Below, in pieces: positions 21,641 to 32,309 of a stretch of DNA of 64,000 nt (positions are counted from its first letter, which is position 1; each line of letters starts with the position of its first letter). The stretch lies in the NCBI GenBank assembly GCA_964019135.1, contig OZ025261.1, positions 30,426,029 to 30,490,028 of the forward strand, written 5' to 3'. The position numbers were made by a program, and so were the translations under genes. The notes beneath the pieces were generated by a model. That model saw only the letters and a list, made by a program, of their open reading frames with translations. It was not told where the DNA came from and made no database searches. This DNA is from Arenicola marina. Taxonomy: Eukaryota > Annelida > Polychaeta > Arenicolidae.

Positions 21641-22027
21641 GTAACGCCTCCGTTGGCACGGCGATTGGTGGGGCGGGGCGGGGGCGGGGGCGGGGCGGGT
21701 GAGGGGGTTGGGGGGGGGGGTGGTCTGGCGCAAGGTGGGACTTGGGCATAACAGTTATAGCTCTCTATAAGTCTTGACCAGGGCGGGACGTGACGATTGG
21801 GTGCGCACGTGCCAGACGAGTAACACGATTCACTTCAGGCGGCCATCTTGAAAACTTGTTTTTCTCGGTTATTAGCTCTATTATGTAGCAATCTGCGTGA
21901 CGTCATATCAGCGGCGTCTACTTCCGCTCTGTTTAACCCAATTTACGTAATGAGAAATAATGAACTTCTCAAACAGTCTTCGAAGACGAAGGGAAACTAT
22001 CTTTAAGGTAACCTAATAACTGGTTTA

Positions 22028-22470
22028 ATTTTATTCCTGGTGGAGGCTGATTGCAACCCTGGTGGTCGTCATCATTGCATGTTCACACTCACTCGCCAGG
22101 GCAGCTGCGCAAATTGAAAGGAAAAATGCGTCGCGTATTTCTACAAATTAGTACTGGGACCCAGCCTAAGCAGATGACATGATGACAAGAAAGAGTTCTG
22201 TCACAATTATAGCTTTTTCCAAAGGGTACAAGATGTTTTTTGCTGTATTAAACACACAAAGCTCGTTATTTTTATGTTTTATTCCTGAAAATTATAATGT
22301 TGCAAGGAATTACAGCTGATTTGACCGTTTTTCAAGAATCTTGAAATTTGCCCCCGGCTGACAGCAGCGGTAAAAACCAGCTTGCGTAGCGCCACCGTGT
22401 GGGGAGCTTGGCCCTGGTGGAGACTGATTCCCGCCCTGCTGGAGACTGATTCCCACCCTGGTGGAGACAG
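22028..22470. repeat. dispersed CCTGGTGGAGACTGATTCC motif
   Basis: Three tandem copies of a unit of about 23 bp (CCCTGGTGGAGACTGATTCC plus 3 bp) lie at 22410-22470. A diverged copy (CCTGGTGGAGGCTGATTGC) is found at 22037. The interval between is unique AT-rich DNA. Confidence 0.6.
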
Positions 22471-22474
22471 TGGT

Positions 22475-24635
22475 CTGCGATCTGTTATGACCATCAATCC
22501 ATTGAATTATTAATCGGATGATTGCTAAAAATGCGTATCTGGAGCTAATCAATGACTGTCTACATGGGATATGTATGGCTGATACCGTCTGGGTGTAAAA
22601 GTAGAATCGTGTAGCTTGTGTATAGGGACACGGACATGTTCCCGCCAGCACTGGGCTGGGGCGGGGAGGGAGGATGGGGTGGGGGGGGGGGCGGTAGTAA
22701 AGTAGGAGCTGGATTTGTGTTTGTTGTGTGAGATACTTGAACCTGGCCGGTGGTGGGTGATGGAGTGTCATGGGGCATGTGGGGGTAGCGGGGGCGGGCG
22801 GTGGTTATATCAAAGTGGGCAAGCCCGATAAATATCCATTGATATGATATAGATAAGCAGCTGGCGTGGTATTGTGGGTGTAGCTTTGGTGATAAGATAT
22901 GACCCGAAAAACAAGGTCGCAAAGGCGGGCGGTGGGGTGTAGGGTGGGGCTGGGCGGGTTTTTTGGTGAGTGTGGGGTTTGGGGAAGGAGTGGGGGTGAA
23001 GTGAGGGGTGGGTGGGTGGGTCAGCATTGAGTGGATGGGAGTGGGGGTGGGGAGGGGGATGGGGTAGTTGGTCAATAAGGCGGCGACCCGTTCTGGGCGC
23101 GCTAGGCACTAGTTATCCTGTGACCTTATCAATGCCATGGTCCCCACCGGGATATACCCACAGACCCCGACTGACCGCCTCGGAGGCCCATCCCCGCGCC
23201 ATCCCCATACCCCCTCCCCTACACCCAGCCCTGCATCACCTGCCCCCCCCCCACCCCACCCCACTTATAAGGCCATATAGCGACCACAATGCCACTCCCT
23301 TGTTGGCAATGACCAACCCTGAGTACAGTATAGAGGGCCTCCCAGAGCATCAGCCTACGAGTAAATCCCGAAGAAATATCACCTCCATCCATCCCTCTTC
23401 CTCGCCAACATTAATGCGGAAATTATGCCTCCTACGATGCCTTAAATGAATATGATGGCTGTAGCATTTGCCCTAATAAATTTATGGCGTATGTTAATGC
23501 AATAAGGACTGACCGATATGGGGCCATATACATACACATATAGCACTAAATAGCCATACAAGCCACTGCTGACCTTGCGCCTCGGCTCACTAAGAGGTCC
23601 GCGCAAGAGCTCAATCAGGACTCTCCATGCTGTTCTGTGGGTTCATGAGGCAATCACATAATGATGAAAGGGAACGTGCCCAGTGACATATTGCGTCATC
23701 AGTAGTCATGAATGGTCAGTGATTGAACCCAATAAACAACTAGCCACACAACGCTCCACATTATGTTGTTGTTCATTCTGTTAAACGAGGTTAGAGGGAC
23801 AAAACATGCCTCTAATTTAATGAGCATTCAGTACACGTAGGTCAGGATAAAGACCAGATACCCACCATAATCCTCTGCACCCTAACCATATGACGAATAC
23901 GCGCATACTAAAGCACTAACTGCATAGCACGATCGGATGGCTCATTCGCCATAAGGAAATGCGACCATATTTGTGTGAAGTAGCCAGTGAAGCTACGCGT
24001 TTAGTTTATATCCACCTAGTCATCTAGTAATTTTCCCAGTATATCTCAAAACATTATCATCAAGCATATCCTCCCTTTTTTCTTCATAGATTGCATGCCT
24101 GATGTCTATTTTCAAACACCAATCTTACTAAGGCCATGCATGTCCGTACCTTGGTAACGCAATACGGAATAAGACCAACTTTACTCTCGTATTCCTCAGC
24201 CAGCCGGATAAAATGTCTTTAAAACAGTCCCTACTTATTTTTTCACATATTGTTGTTCATTTAAACCGCCAAAATTGAGTACGAATAGCTTTAAAGAAAA
24301 TATCAAACCATTGCCCAGTATCCCGCTATATCGCAGGGCTGTGTAAATAAACACGTAGACAGATGGCGAAAAGAATTACGTTGACCCTCCGTTTGCAACT
24401 TTGCTTCGCCAAAGCCCAATTCACCTCTCTAACGTCGAGCACACATTTGGAATCTTATTAGAGTCTGACCTGTCGTTGGTGGGATTAAATTGGATGGAAA
24501 TGACTTTTCTAGCGATCAGAGTCGTTTGTTTGTGCGATGAACGCGCAATGAGTAAGCTGAGATAGGGCGATTGCTCTAAATCTTGACCTCTACGTGGGAC
24601 AAGATTACCAGCCAGTTCACCACGTACTCCAGCTG
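22475..24635. other. no gene or element recognised
   Basis: G-rich DNA at 22660-23060, C-rich at 23200-23260, then about 1.3 kb of AT-rich unique sequence. Minus-strand Pro/Thr/His frames of 100-170 codons across 22560-23109 follow from the G-rich composition. Confidence 0.4.
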
Positions 24636-24975
24636 TGACGTCATCGCATTTATCGGATTCTCCAAGTGTGACGTCATCGCATTTATCGGATTCTCCAAGT
24701 GTGACGTCATCGCATTTATCGGATTCTCCAAGTGTGACGTCATCGCATTTATCGGATTCTCCAAGTGTGACGTCATCGCATTTATCGGATTCTCCAAGTG
24801 TGACGTCATCGCATTTATCGGATTCTCCAAGTGTGACGTCATCGCATTTATCGGATTCTCCAAGTGTGACGTCATCGCATTTATCGGATTCTCCAAGTGT
24901 GACGTCATCGCATTTATCGGATTCTCCAAGTGTGACGTCATCGCATTTATCGGATTCTCCAAGTGTGACGTCACT
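24636..24975. repeat. 33-bp tandem array with 11 CRE octamers
   Basis: Ten essentially identical 33-bp units plus a partial one. Each unit carries TGACGTCA, the palindromic cAMP-response element, followed by TCGCATTTATCGGATTC and TCCAAGTG. The octamer occurs at 24636 and every 33 bp to 24966, eleven times without a mismatch. Near-zero divergence implies recent amplification or homogenisation. The unit is 11 codons, so frames of about 130 codons on both strands are artefacts. Confidence 0.95.
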
Positions 24976-25545
24976 ACCTGAACAAGCTTTGCCTTTGACT
25001 TTATGGTAATGCGTCATTATAAAGACGCATTTGCAAAGCGCAAATAAGACTGGCGTCTCGCGCGTGTTTCGAATTTATTTCAAGGTGTATCGTTAAAGGT
25101 ATAGTTACAAATATGACATGAGATATGGTCGGTGTTCCTGTGTTTTAATTTAAATTATATTCCAAGGATGTTACGCCGTTAAGACGCAGTTACAAAGATA
25201 AAAGCAATGAAACATCGCTTCTGTTCTATTGTCGGAACCTGCAAGCGTTAAATTTTACATGCTACTTTAAGATCTCAAGGATATTACGCCAAGACGTAGT
25301 TACAGAGGGCAAATAAACATCTTTTTTTGTTCTACTTCCGGTTCATACAAGCCTTTTATCATACATGCTACTTTCTTTTCGGTGGTCGAAGTGTTTCCTG
25401 TTTAATGCCTTAAAGACAAGCAACCGTGATTATAGACTAGCTCCTACCTAATTTCTTCTCACAGTCTCACACAACTATATCTGTTCAGACGTCCAGTCTG
25501 GCAGTAAATTTCTTTCATGGTTATCAATTGTTACCCAATTAATTC
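24976..25545. other. unique AT-rich spacer
   Basis: It contains two related stretches of about 70 bp around AAGGATGTTACGCC (25165) and AAGGATATTACGCC (25274), each followed by an AAGACG(C/T)AGTTACA phrase, suggesting a local duplication. No gene seen. Confidence 0.4.
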
Positions 25546-25549
25546 TAAC

Positions 25550-25960
25550 CCTTTGAGCCAGAGCCCGGCGCTCGGAGTCATAGCCCGGGGCCCGGAGCCT
25601 TTGCCAGGCGATCGGAGCCATAGCCCGAAGCCGTAGCCCGGAACCATAGCCCTGCGGCCGCTCGGAGCCATAGCCCGGCGCTCGAAGCCATAACCCGGCG
25701 CTCGGAGCCATAGCCCGGCGCTCAGAGCCATATCCCGGCGTTCAGAGCCATAGCCCGGCGCTCGGAGCCGTAGCCCGGCGCTCGGAGTCATAGCCCGGCG
25801 CCCGGAGCCTTAGACAGGCGACCGGAGCCATAGCCCGGAGCCACAGCCCCAAGCATAGCTTGGAGCCATAGGCCGGAACCATATCCAGGAACGACAGCCC
25901 GGAGCCATACCCCGGCGTTCAGAGCCATTGCCCGGAGCCATTGCCCGAAGCATAGTCCGA
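25550..25960. repeat. 20-bp GC-rich minisatellite
   Basis: The unit is about 20 bp (TAGCCCGGCGCTCGGAGCCA with variants). It is moderately uniform in the middle and degenerate at both ends. The minus frames seen here are repeat artefacts. Confidence 0.9.
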
Positions 25961-26194
25961 AGCCATAGGCCGGCGCCCAGAGCTATAGTCGAACTTCGGG
26001 AAGCGAGGGCGAGATCGCGAGAACGCGAGAGAAAAATCGCCAGGGCGAAATCGCGAGTGGCACAAAAATGCCACCATACTGGACTAAAAAGAAAAAAAAT
26101 GCCACCATACTGGTATGATGTGATTGTTTATACAGTGAACGTGACGCAATTTCGAGGAAACACCCAGTGATGTCTAAAAATAGATGGTTCTCTC

Positions 26195-26330
26195 CGGTCT
26201 TAGTGCCGACCGGCAGCTTTTTTGCTTATGAAACGCGGTTGGTCTTAGTTTATGACCGAGTCGTTAGTATGATCAATTTAGAGTCTTAGCGCTATGTCCG
26301 GTCATACGTTAAGACCATTCTTCATGAAAC
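26195..26330. repeat. imperfect inverted repeat, foldback-like
   Basis: GGTCTTAGTTTATGACC near 26250 pairs imperfectly with GGTCATACGTTAAGACC near 26299. TATGAAACGCGG and CATGAAACCGG lie just outside. This gives a stem of about 17-25 bp around a 40-bp loop, the kind of structure left by small palindromic MITEs. No transposase and no clear target-site duplication are visible. Confidence 0.4.
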
Positions 26331-26334
26331 CGGC

Positions 26335-27585
26335 CCCAGATCTATGTCCCGGGGATGACTTTGACGTGACTTTAGCCACTGAGGCTCTGTCTGTGCTCAC
26401 CTGTTGTGTCTCGGGGGAGAAGGTCTGCCTCTGGTGGTATCCCGGGACACGGCGCTGGGTATCCTCTCAAACAAGCTCCCACGTGAGGTCGGTCTTTCTG
26501 GATCTTCCGGGAGATGGACTCTCTGGGCCGCTGGTGGGTGGCGAGTGGCGGGTGGGGTGGGGGCAGTCTTCCGTCCGACGAGATGGGTCAGTTGTGTTGT
26601 GCTTACTTCCGGTATAGCGGGCGTTCTTCTTACACAGTAAGAGAGAGCGAGAGAACGAGAGTTGGGTGAGACGACGGGAGAAGTTTTTTTTCCAATCTCG
26701 CTTCTGTAGGTCTCTGACTACCGACTGATGATGAGGCTTGGAACCAGCCTTTTATATGTACTTCCCGTCGGTTGAGTTCATGAATGGGATGAGGTGGCGG
26801 GCGGGAGGGAGGGAGAAAGGCAGTGGTGAGATAGCCGGGGTAGGGGACGGGGCAGGCGCTCTGTGTGGGTGACAAGGAGGAGCGAGGCAGCTTATTGGTG
26901 GAAAGGGGGACCGTGAAAGGCTAGGTATGTGTAGGGGAGGGGAGCATACGGATGCAAGGGGGATGCATGGGGTCCTGGGGGATGGTGGGGGTGGGGGTAG
27001 CACTGACGGCGGGTCGTCGCATGGTGTGGGCGGAGGAAAGACTTGCTTGGGGGTGAAAGGGTGAGCACATGGTAGCGAAGGCCACGCAAGAGGGCGGGGT
27101 TTGTAGTTACGGGGGTTGACGCCACCGGACGGGGGGGGGGGGTGCAGGTGGGGAGGGGCTGGGGGTGCAGAGTGAATCTATAATGACAATATATCCCTGG
27201 CCTCTGGCCGAGTGTGGGGCCGGGTGTAGGTTAGGGTTGGAGGCAACAAGAGTTGGGCGGGGCTAAGCGGCGCTTCCACCATTGTGTCCCTCCAGCCCCT
27301 CTCCGTAGTCCGCCCCCGCCCCACCCCACACAACCACCTCTACCCAGTCCGCCCCCGCCCCGCCCCACCCCACCGCCTCTAACTGGTCCGCCCCCAGCCA
27401 ACCCCAGCTAACCCCACCCCACGACAGCTGACCCCACCCCAGCCCACCCCGCTGCAGCCCACCCCAGCCCACTCCACCCCATCTCCACCCTGTCTCCGCC
27501 TCGCAACCCACGCTTCGGCGGATGGGTATGGGCGCCTTCTGGTTTGACATTAACCGTCCAACACGTGGTGATTGTGGAAAACATG
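26335..27585. other. no gene recognised
   Basis: A 107-codon plus frame at 26294-26617 has no recognisable domain. The remainder is G-rich with short (GAGA) tracts, and 27290-27480 is CCCCACCCCAGC-rich. C-rich minus frames are compositional. Confidence 0.35.
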
Positions 27586-27589
27586 GGGG

Positions 27590-28095
27590 TGGGGGAGCGT
27601 TGCCATTGGGGTGGGGAGCGTGACCACGGGGGTGGGTGAGCGTGGCCACGGGGGTGGGGGAACGTGACCATGGGGGTGGGGGACCGTGGGCATGGGGGTG
27701 GGGGAGCGTGGGCATGGGGGTGGGTGAGCGTGGCCATGGGGGTGGGGGAGCGTGACCATGGGGGTGGGGGAGCGTGACCATCGGGGTGGGAGAGCGTGAC
27801 CATCGGGGTGGGGGAGCGTGGCCATGAGGGTGGGGAGCGTGGGCATGGGGGTGGGTGAGCGTGGCCATGGGGGTGGGGGAGCGTGACCATGGGGGTGGGG
27901 GAGCGTGACCATCGGGGTGGGAGAGCGTGACCATCGGGGTGGGAGAGCGTGACCATCGGGGTGGGGAGCGTGGCCATGAGGGTGGGGAGCGTGACCATCG
28001 GGGTGGGGGAGCGTGGCCATAGGGGTGGGGAGCGTGGCAATGGGGGTGGGGGAGCGTGGCCATGGGGGTGGGGGAGCGTGGCCATGGGGGATAAG
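27590..28095. repeat. 21-22 bp G-rich minisatellite
   Basis: About 23 copies of a unit near GTGACCATGGGGGTGGGGGAGC (GTGGCC, ATCGGGG and one-G-shorter variants). Each junction holds two G runs of 4-5, so consecutive units supply many candidate G-quadruplex tetrads on the plus strand. Three minus frames rich in Pro/His/Ser (up to 298 codons) are artefacts of the array. Confidence 0.9.
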
Positions 28096-28199
28096 TTTCA
28101 ATAGGAATGGTGTGTGTGTGTGTGGGTTGGGGTGGGGGGGGATCAGTGGGGGACGGCAAGGAGTGGGTGGATGCAAGAAAAACTTAATTGAGCGAGAAA

Positions 28200-28220
28200 A
28201 TAATGCAGAAAGGGAAGTAC

Positions 28221-28263
<43 letters not shown>

Positions 28264-28370
28264 CCGGTATATACATAGAGAGAGGGATATTCGATATATA
28301 ATTACAAACTATATGAATATACAGATATATATATATATATATATTATATGTCGATAGATAAATATATATT
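28200..28370. repeat. (TA)n / TATATA-rich tract
   Basis: Two TA dinucleotide runs (about 28224-28262 and 28323-28346) with AT-rich filler between. Confidence 0.85.
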
Positions 28371-28779
28371 TAGTTGGAGGGTGATTGAGGAGAGAGCGAG
28401 AAACAAAATACACATTTTTAGAACTCACATTTGAAGGACTGAGAATGGAGGGACGGAGAAGAGAAAGACTAGAACGAAGATGACAGTGAACGGCGTACAG
28501 AAAGGACTCCTTTGTCGGGAGGGGGCGGTTGGTCATGGTATAATGTGTGAGGCTCGTTATTTGGGTAAGTCTCTCCGCGGCAGAGCATCGCTTGGGGGAT
28601 GTAGAGGAATGCCTATCGACTGTGGTTGACTTCCTTGCGGGTCTCTTGTGATGAGGGTCGGAGTTTGGTTACCGTTATCGCGGCACGGGGCAACCTCTCA
28701 TTGGGAACGAGCACGGGGCAAGAGACGAGCGGAGGCGGAAAGAAGGAACAGAGAAGGGGCAGAGAATGAGTGAGATGGG

Positions 28780-29160
28780 ACGAGAAATATGGAAATATGG
28801 AACGAGAAAGAGAAATAAGGAACGAGAAAGAGAAATAAGGAACGAGAAAGAGAAATAAGAAACGAGAAAGAGAAATAAGGAACGAGAGAGGAAAATAGAG
28901 AGAGAATATGAGGGCGTAAGATAGGAAGAGCGATAGTGGTGTGCGGAATAGTGGGATGAGATAAATAGAGAGGGTGGGATGAGAGAGTGAAATGATAGAA
29001 CATTAGATGAGAAAGAAATGGAATGAGAGAAAGTAGGATGAGGGAGAGTGGATTAGGAGAAAATAGGATCAGGGAGAGTGAAATGACACAAAGTAGAATG
29101 AGAGAAAGTGGAATGAGAGAAAATAGGATAAGAGAGAGTGGAAGGAGAGACAGTAGGGAC
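28780..29160. repeat. purine-rich arrays (20-bp and GAGAGTGGAATGA types)
   Basis: 28790-28885 has about five copies of AAATAAGGAACGAGAAAGAG (20 bp). 28960-29160 is a degenerate series of GAGAGAGTGGAATGAGAGAAA and GATGAGGGAGAGTGG. The second motif reappears at 30605-30700, after more than 1.4 kb of other sequence. The plus strand is nearly all purine. Confidence 0.8.
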
Positions 29161-29519
29161 CCCACCAAAATTGAAAAATCGCCTGTAAGAAAATTTTCTA
29201 AAAAGAGGCCAAACAGGGCCAAAAAATAAAAAGAGACTGCCTAAAGGTTTTAAATTGTGTCCTTTTCGGGTTCTTACAGCTTTATAATGTTCCGTTAATC
29301 GGCAAAACATGATGACTTAGCGAGTGATGCAATGTTGTTGTCGGTCGCCATCTTTGAATGCAAAAGTGACGCCTTGGATGCTGGGAGCATGCCGAAAACT
29401 GTCGCGCGCTCGCCTCGTGTGAAGGGGTGAGACCGTGCTATATACACTCGATGTCGTGTTGAATGGTGCGGAATATTAATGTACTTTTTGTCATTCCGTT
29501 CCCAAAATTATGAATGAAC

Positions 29520-30165
29520 CCTAATTTACTGAAACTAGCATAATATACATTAAAAAATTGTAGAATATTCCTGAAAAACTAGTAAAAACCTAGTATAATA
29601 TTTCTGAAGAACTAAACCTAGTATAATATAGTATTCCTTAAAAACTGGTATAATATTGCTTAAAACCTAGTATAATATTCCTTACAAACCTAGTATACAA
29701 TATTCCTGAAAAAATCCTTAAAAACTAGTATAATATTTGTGAAAACATAGTCTAAAATTAGTGTAAAATTCGTTAAATACCTAGTATAATATAATATTCC
29801 TCCGAAATAATTGAAAAAGTAGTAAAAACCTAGTATAATATTCCTTAGAAACCTAGTAATCTTTGTGAAAAAGTAGTCTAAATTCTAAAATTAGTGTAAA
29901 ATTCGTTGAAAACCTAGTATAATATTCATTAAAAACTAGTATAATATTTCTGAAAAATTGTCTAAAATTCCTTAAAAACCTAGTATAATATTTCTTAACA
30001 ACTAGTACAATATTCCTGAAAAACTAGTATAATATTGCTTAAAAATTATTGTTAAATGTTTTAAAACCTAGTAGTATACCCCTTAAACCCTATTATTATA
30101 TTCTTTAAAACGAGCATAAAATTCCTTTAAAAGTAGTATAATATTCCTTAAAACGTGGTCTAAAA
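29520..30165. repeat. degenerate AT-rich repeat (CCTAGTATAATATTCCTTAAAA)
   Basis: Roughly 28 diverged copies of a unit of about 20-24 bp built from ACCTAGTATAATATTCCTTA, with ACTAGTATAATATT and CTAAAATT variants. Indels are common, so this is an old array. Confidence 0.85.
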
Positions 30166-30384
30166 TTTATTTCGGGGCCCGTGTAGTGTGGAAATACAAC
30201 ACGTCGGACAGCTTGAGTGACGGATGGAAAATTACGCGGAAGAGCACGTGCGGAATTAGCGGTAGTGCCGTCTGGCGAATGATTAAAATACAAGTGGCGC
30301 CATCTGCTGAGTGACTAAAAGACAATGATCCATTGTTCTTCCCTTGTTCATACAGTAAAAGTTCCAAACATCGTCTTTCGCCCA

Positions 30385-30545
30385 AGTCGCGGTGGCCCAT
30401 TGGTTAAAGACGCGGGCTGGCGAGCGAAAGGTAGCCGGTTCGAGACCAAGGCGTGACATAGTCCCTCATTGTAATGACATTCCATCTAAGGAAGTGCAAA
30501 TGGTGCTATGATGGGCAGGAAACCAGTGGTGAATGAAACATAGTA
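30385..30545 (+). mobile_element. tRNA-derived SINE-like element
   Basis: It contains an A-box (GGTGGCCCATTGGTTAAAG) and, 40 bp on, a B-box (GGTTCGAGACC at about 30439). The tRNA acceptor and T stems do not pair properly, so this is not an intact tRNA gene. It is either a tRNA pseudogene or the head of a SINE of a different family from those at 1.8 and 5.4 kb. The 3' end is undefined. Confidence 0.45.
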
Positions 30546-32163
30546 AACAGACACAAGAGGCAGTAGGCCGAAACATAGGAAACAGCCAGAAATGGTGGGC
30601 ACGTAGGTTGAGAGAGAGTGGAATGAGAAATTGTGCGATGAGAGAAAATGAGTTGAGAGGGTGGAATGAGAGCAAGTAGGATGAGTGAGTGGAATGATGA
30701 GAAAGGAACGTTGTAAGAAGGCATTAGAGCCACGTCGACAGAAGTAAGGGGGATGCGAAAAGAAGCGGAGAGCAAGCTTGGATAAGGCATGAGAGAAAAT
30801 GCGATGAAGAGAACTACTACGAGAGAGAGGGAGGAGTGGGAGCGAGCAGTGATCCCAACGATCTGGTTTTGTCTGCTTGCAACGCTTTGATGTCAGCACA
30901 CATCTGTCCCTTCTAGAGTGAGTTCCACAAAAAACTATGACAGCATTGAACTCAGCTGTTAGCCCAGTGCGTTATCTTCAACAGGGGTGGATTAGTCGTT
31001 CCGCTGATGGCGGTAATTTGTAATTCTCTTCATCTGGTCGAGACGAAGTCATCGTCGGACTGCCCCCCCCCCTCCCCACCCTCCGCTCCCCCTCCCATTT
31101 CCTCTTTCTGTCCCTCCGTCCACGCTCGTCCCTTGCCCCCCCCCCCCCCATCCTCTCTCCCCCTCCCCCTCTTTCGGCCTCTACCCACGACGACCATTGC
31201 CAACTGCTTGCTGCCCGCTGTCTCGGGCAACCATCGAGGGTCGTCTCTCAGGGTAGTGGGGCGTGGGAGAGGGGGGGGGGGGGTTAAGAGGGGAGTAAGG
31301 GGTGGGGGTAAAGGGGTGAGGTCGCTGACGAAAAGCAAGAGACGGACAGATTATGACTTGGGACAGGCTGGTGACGTTACTGGTGGTGGTGGCGGCAGAG
31401 AGAGTGGGCGACCCGTCGTCACCCCTGCACCCGCCAGACCCCGGGGGTCGTGGGTGGGCGGTATGGACTTGCGGGTGGGCGGGGGGAGGGAGATGGGGGA
31501 GGGGAGAGGAGGTGGGGGGGAGGTGTGGGATGGGCTTGTCAATTTTGACCGAAGCAATTCGCGGCAAACCCTAGAATGAAATAAGCAATTTACGGGCAAC
31601 TAGTTAATACACGGGCCACCAGGGCGGCGACACTTGTATGCTCTTCCGGCTTATAGGAAATGGGGGCGTGAACGCTTGCGCTGGCGGAAGGGGTGGTGAT
31701 GGTGGAGCTGGTGGGGGAGCGGGGGTGGTAACTGAAGGGCCAAGACGATAGACGAAGCAGGGATGATGAAGTGATGTGGGTCGTTGGGGATGGGGGTGGC
31801 GGATGTTGGTCGGGGGCGGGGGGGGGAGCGGTCACATGACCACTAGATGGCGCTGTGTCTCCCCAAGGCGGCGTGACAAAGAGTCTTCAGCCAGCTGATC
31901 TCCAGCACCCTTGGCGGGCGGGGTGAGATGGCTCGGTGCCCGGGGAAGTTAGGGAGTCAGGAGCCCTCCCCCTTCTAGACGTCATCACCTAGTGGGCTGT
32001 ATCAGCAGCCCCGTGACAGCGGCCAAATGAGGCACTCCTTTGAACAGCGGCCCGAAAAGCCATCGCACACCGTCCGATTCATTCGTCATCCCCCCCCCTC
32101 CCCGCCTTACCCCCGCCCCCCTCCGCACCCCTCCGCCCTCCATCACCTCCCATCCACCCTTAG
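30546..32163. other. skewed low-complexity DNA without a supported gene
   Basis: A purine-rich repeat at 30605-30700, C-rich tracts at 31060-31180, and G-rich tracts at 31260-31320, 31440-31530 and 31690-31830. Several 70-190 codon frames exist on both strands, and all are driven by the base skew. Confidence 0.35.
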
Positions 32164-32302
32164 CGTTTCAACCTCTCACTCCGCCCTCCACTCCTTATAC
32201 GAAACCATGCATAGCTCAGCTGTCGCTAGTTGTCACATGGGAGTCGGAGTGAAAGTTATCGCAAAGTCTGAGGATGCAGATTACAATCTCCTATCCTTCT
32301 AG
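32164..32302 (+). CDS. possible terminal exon beside the 44-bp array
   Basis: A long pyrimidine tract (from about 32090) leads to CCATCCACCCTTAG (AG at 32162-32163). In phase 2 the frame reads VSTSHSALHSLYETMHSSAV, then ASCHMGVGVKVIAKSEDADY and NLLSF before TAG at 32300-32302. It is 45 codons long with ordinary, non-repetitive composition. The stop falls about 8 bp before the 44-bp array begins. No domain is recognised. Confidence 0.3.
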
Positions 32303-32309
32303 TCTCCTA

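Noticed and set aside
24576-25017. CRISPR-like array or ORFs of 124-198 codons
   Set aside because: The 33-bp repeats are directly contiguous with no spacers and the frames follow from an 11-codon unit. The genome is eukaryotic.
27263-28176. Pro/His/Ser-rich minus ORFs up to 298 codons
   Set aside because: Three frames are open at once through the G-rich 22-bp array; purely compositional.
30385-30460. Functional tRNA gene
   Set aside because: A- and B-boxes are present but acceptor and T-arm stems do not pair, so it is listed as SINE-like.
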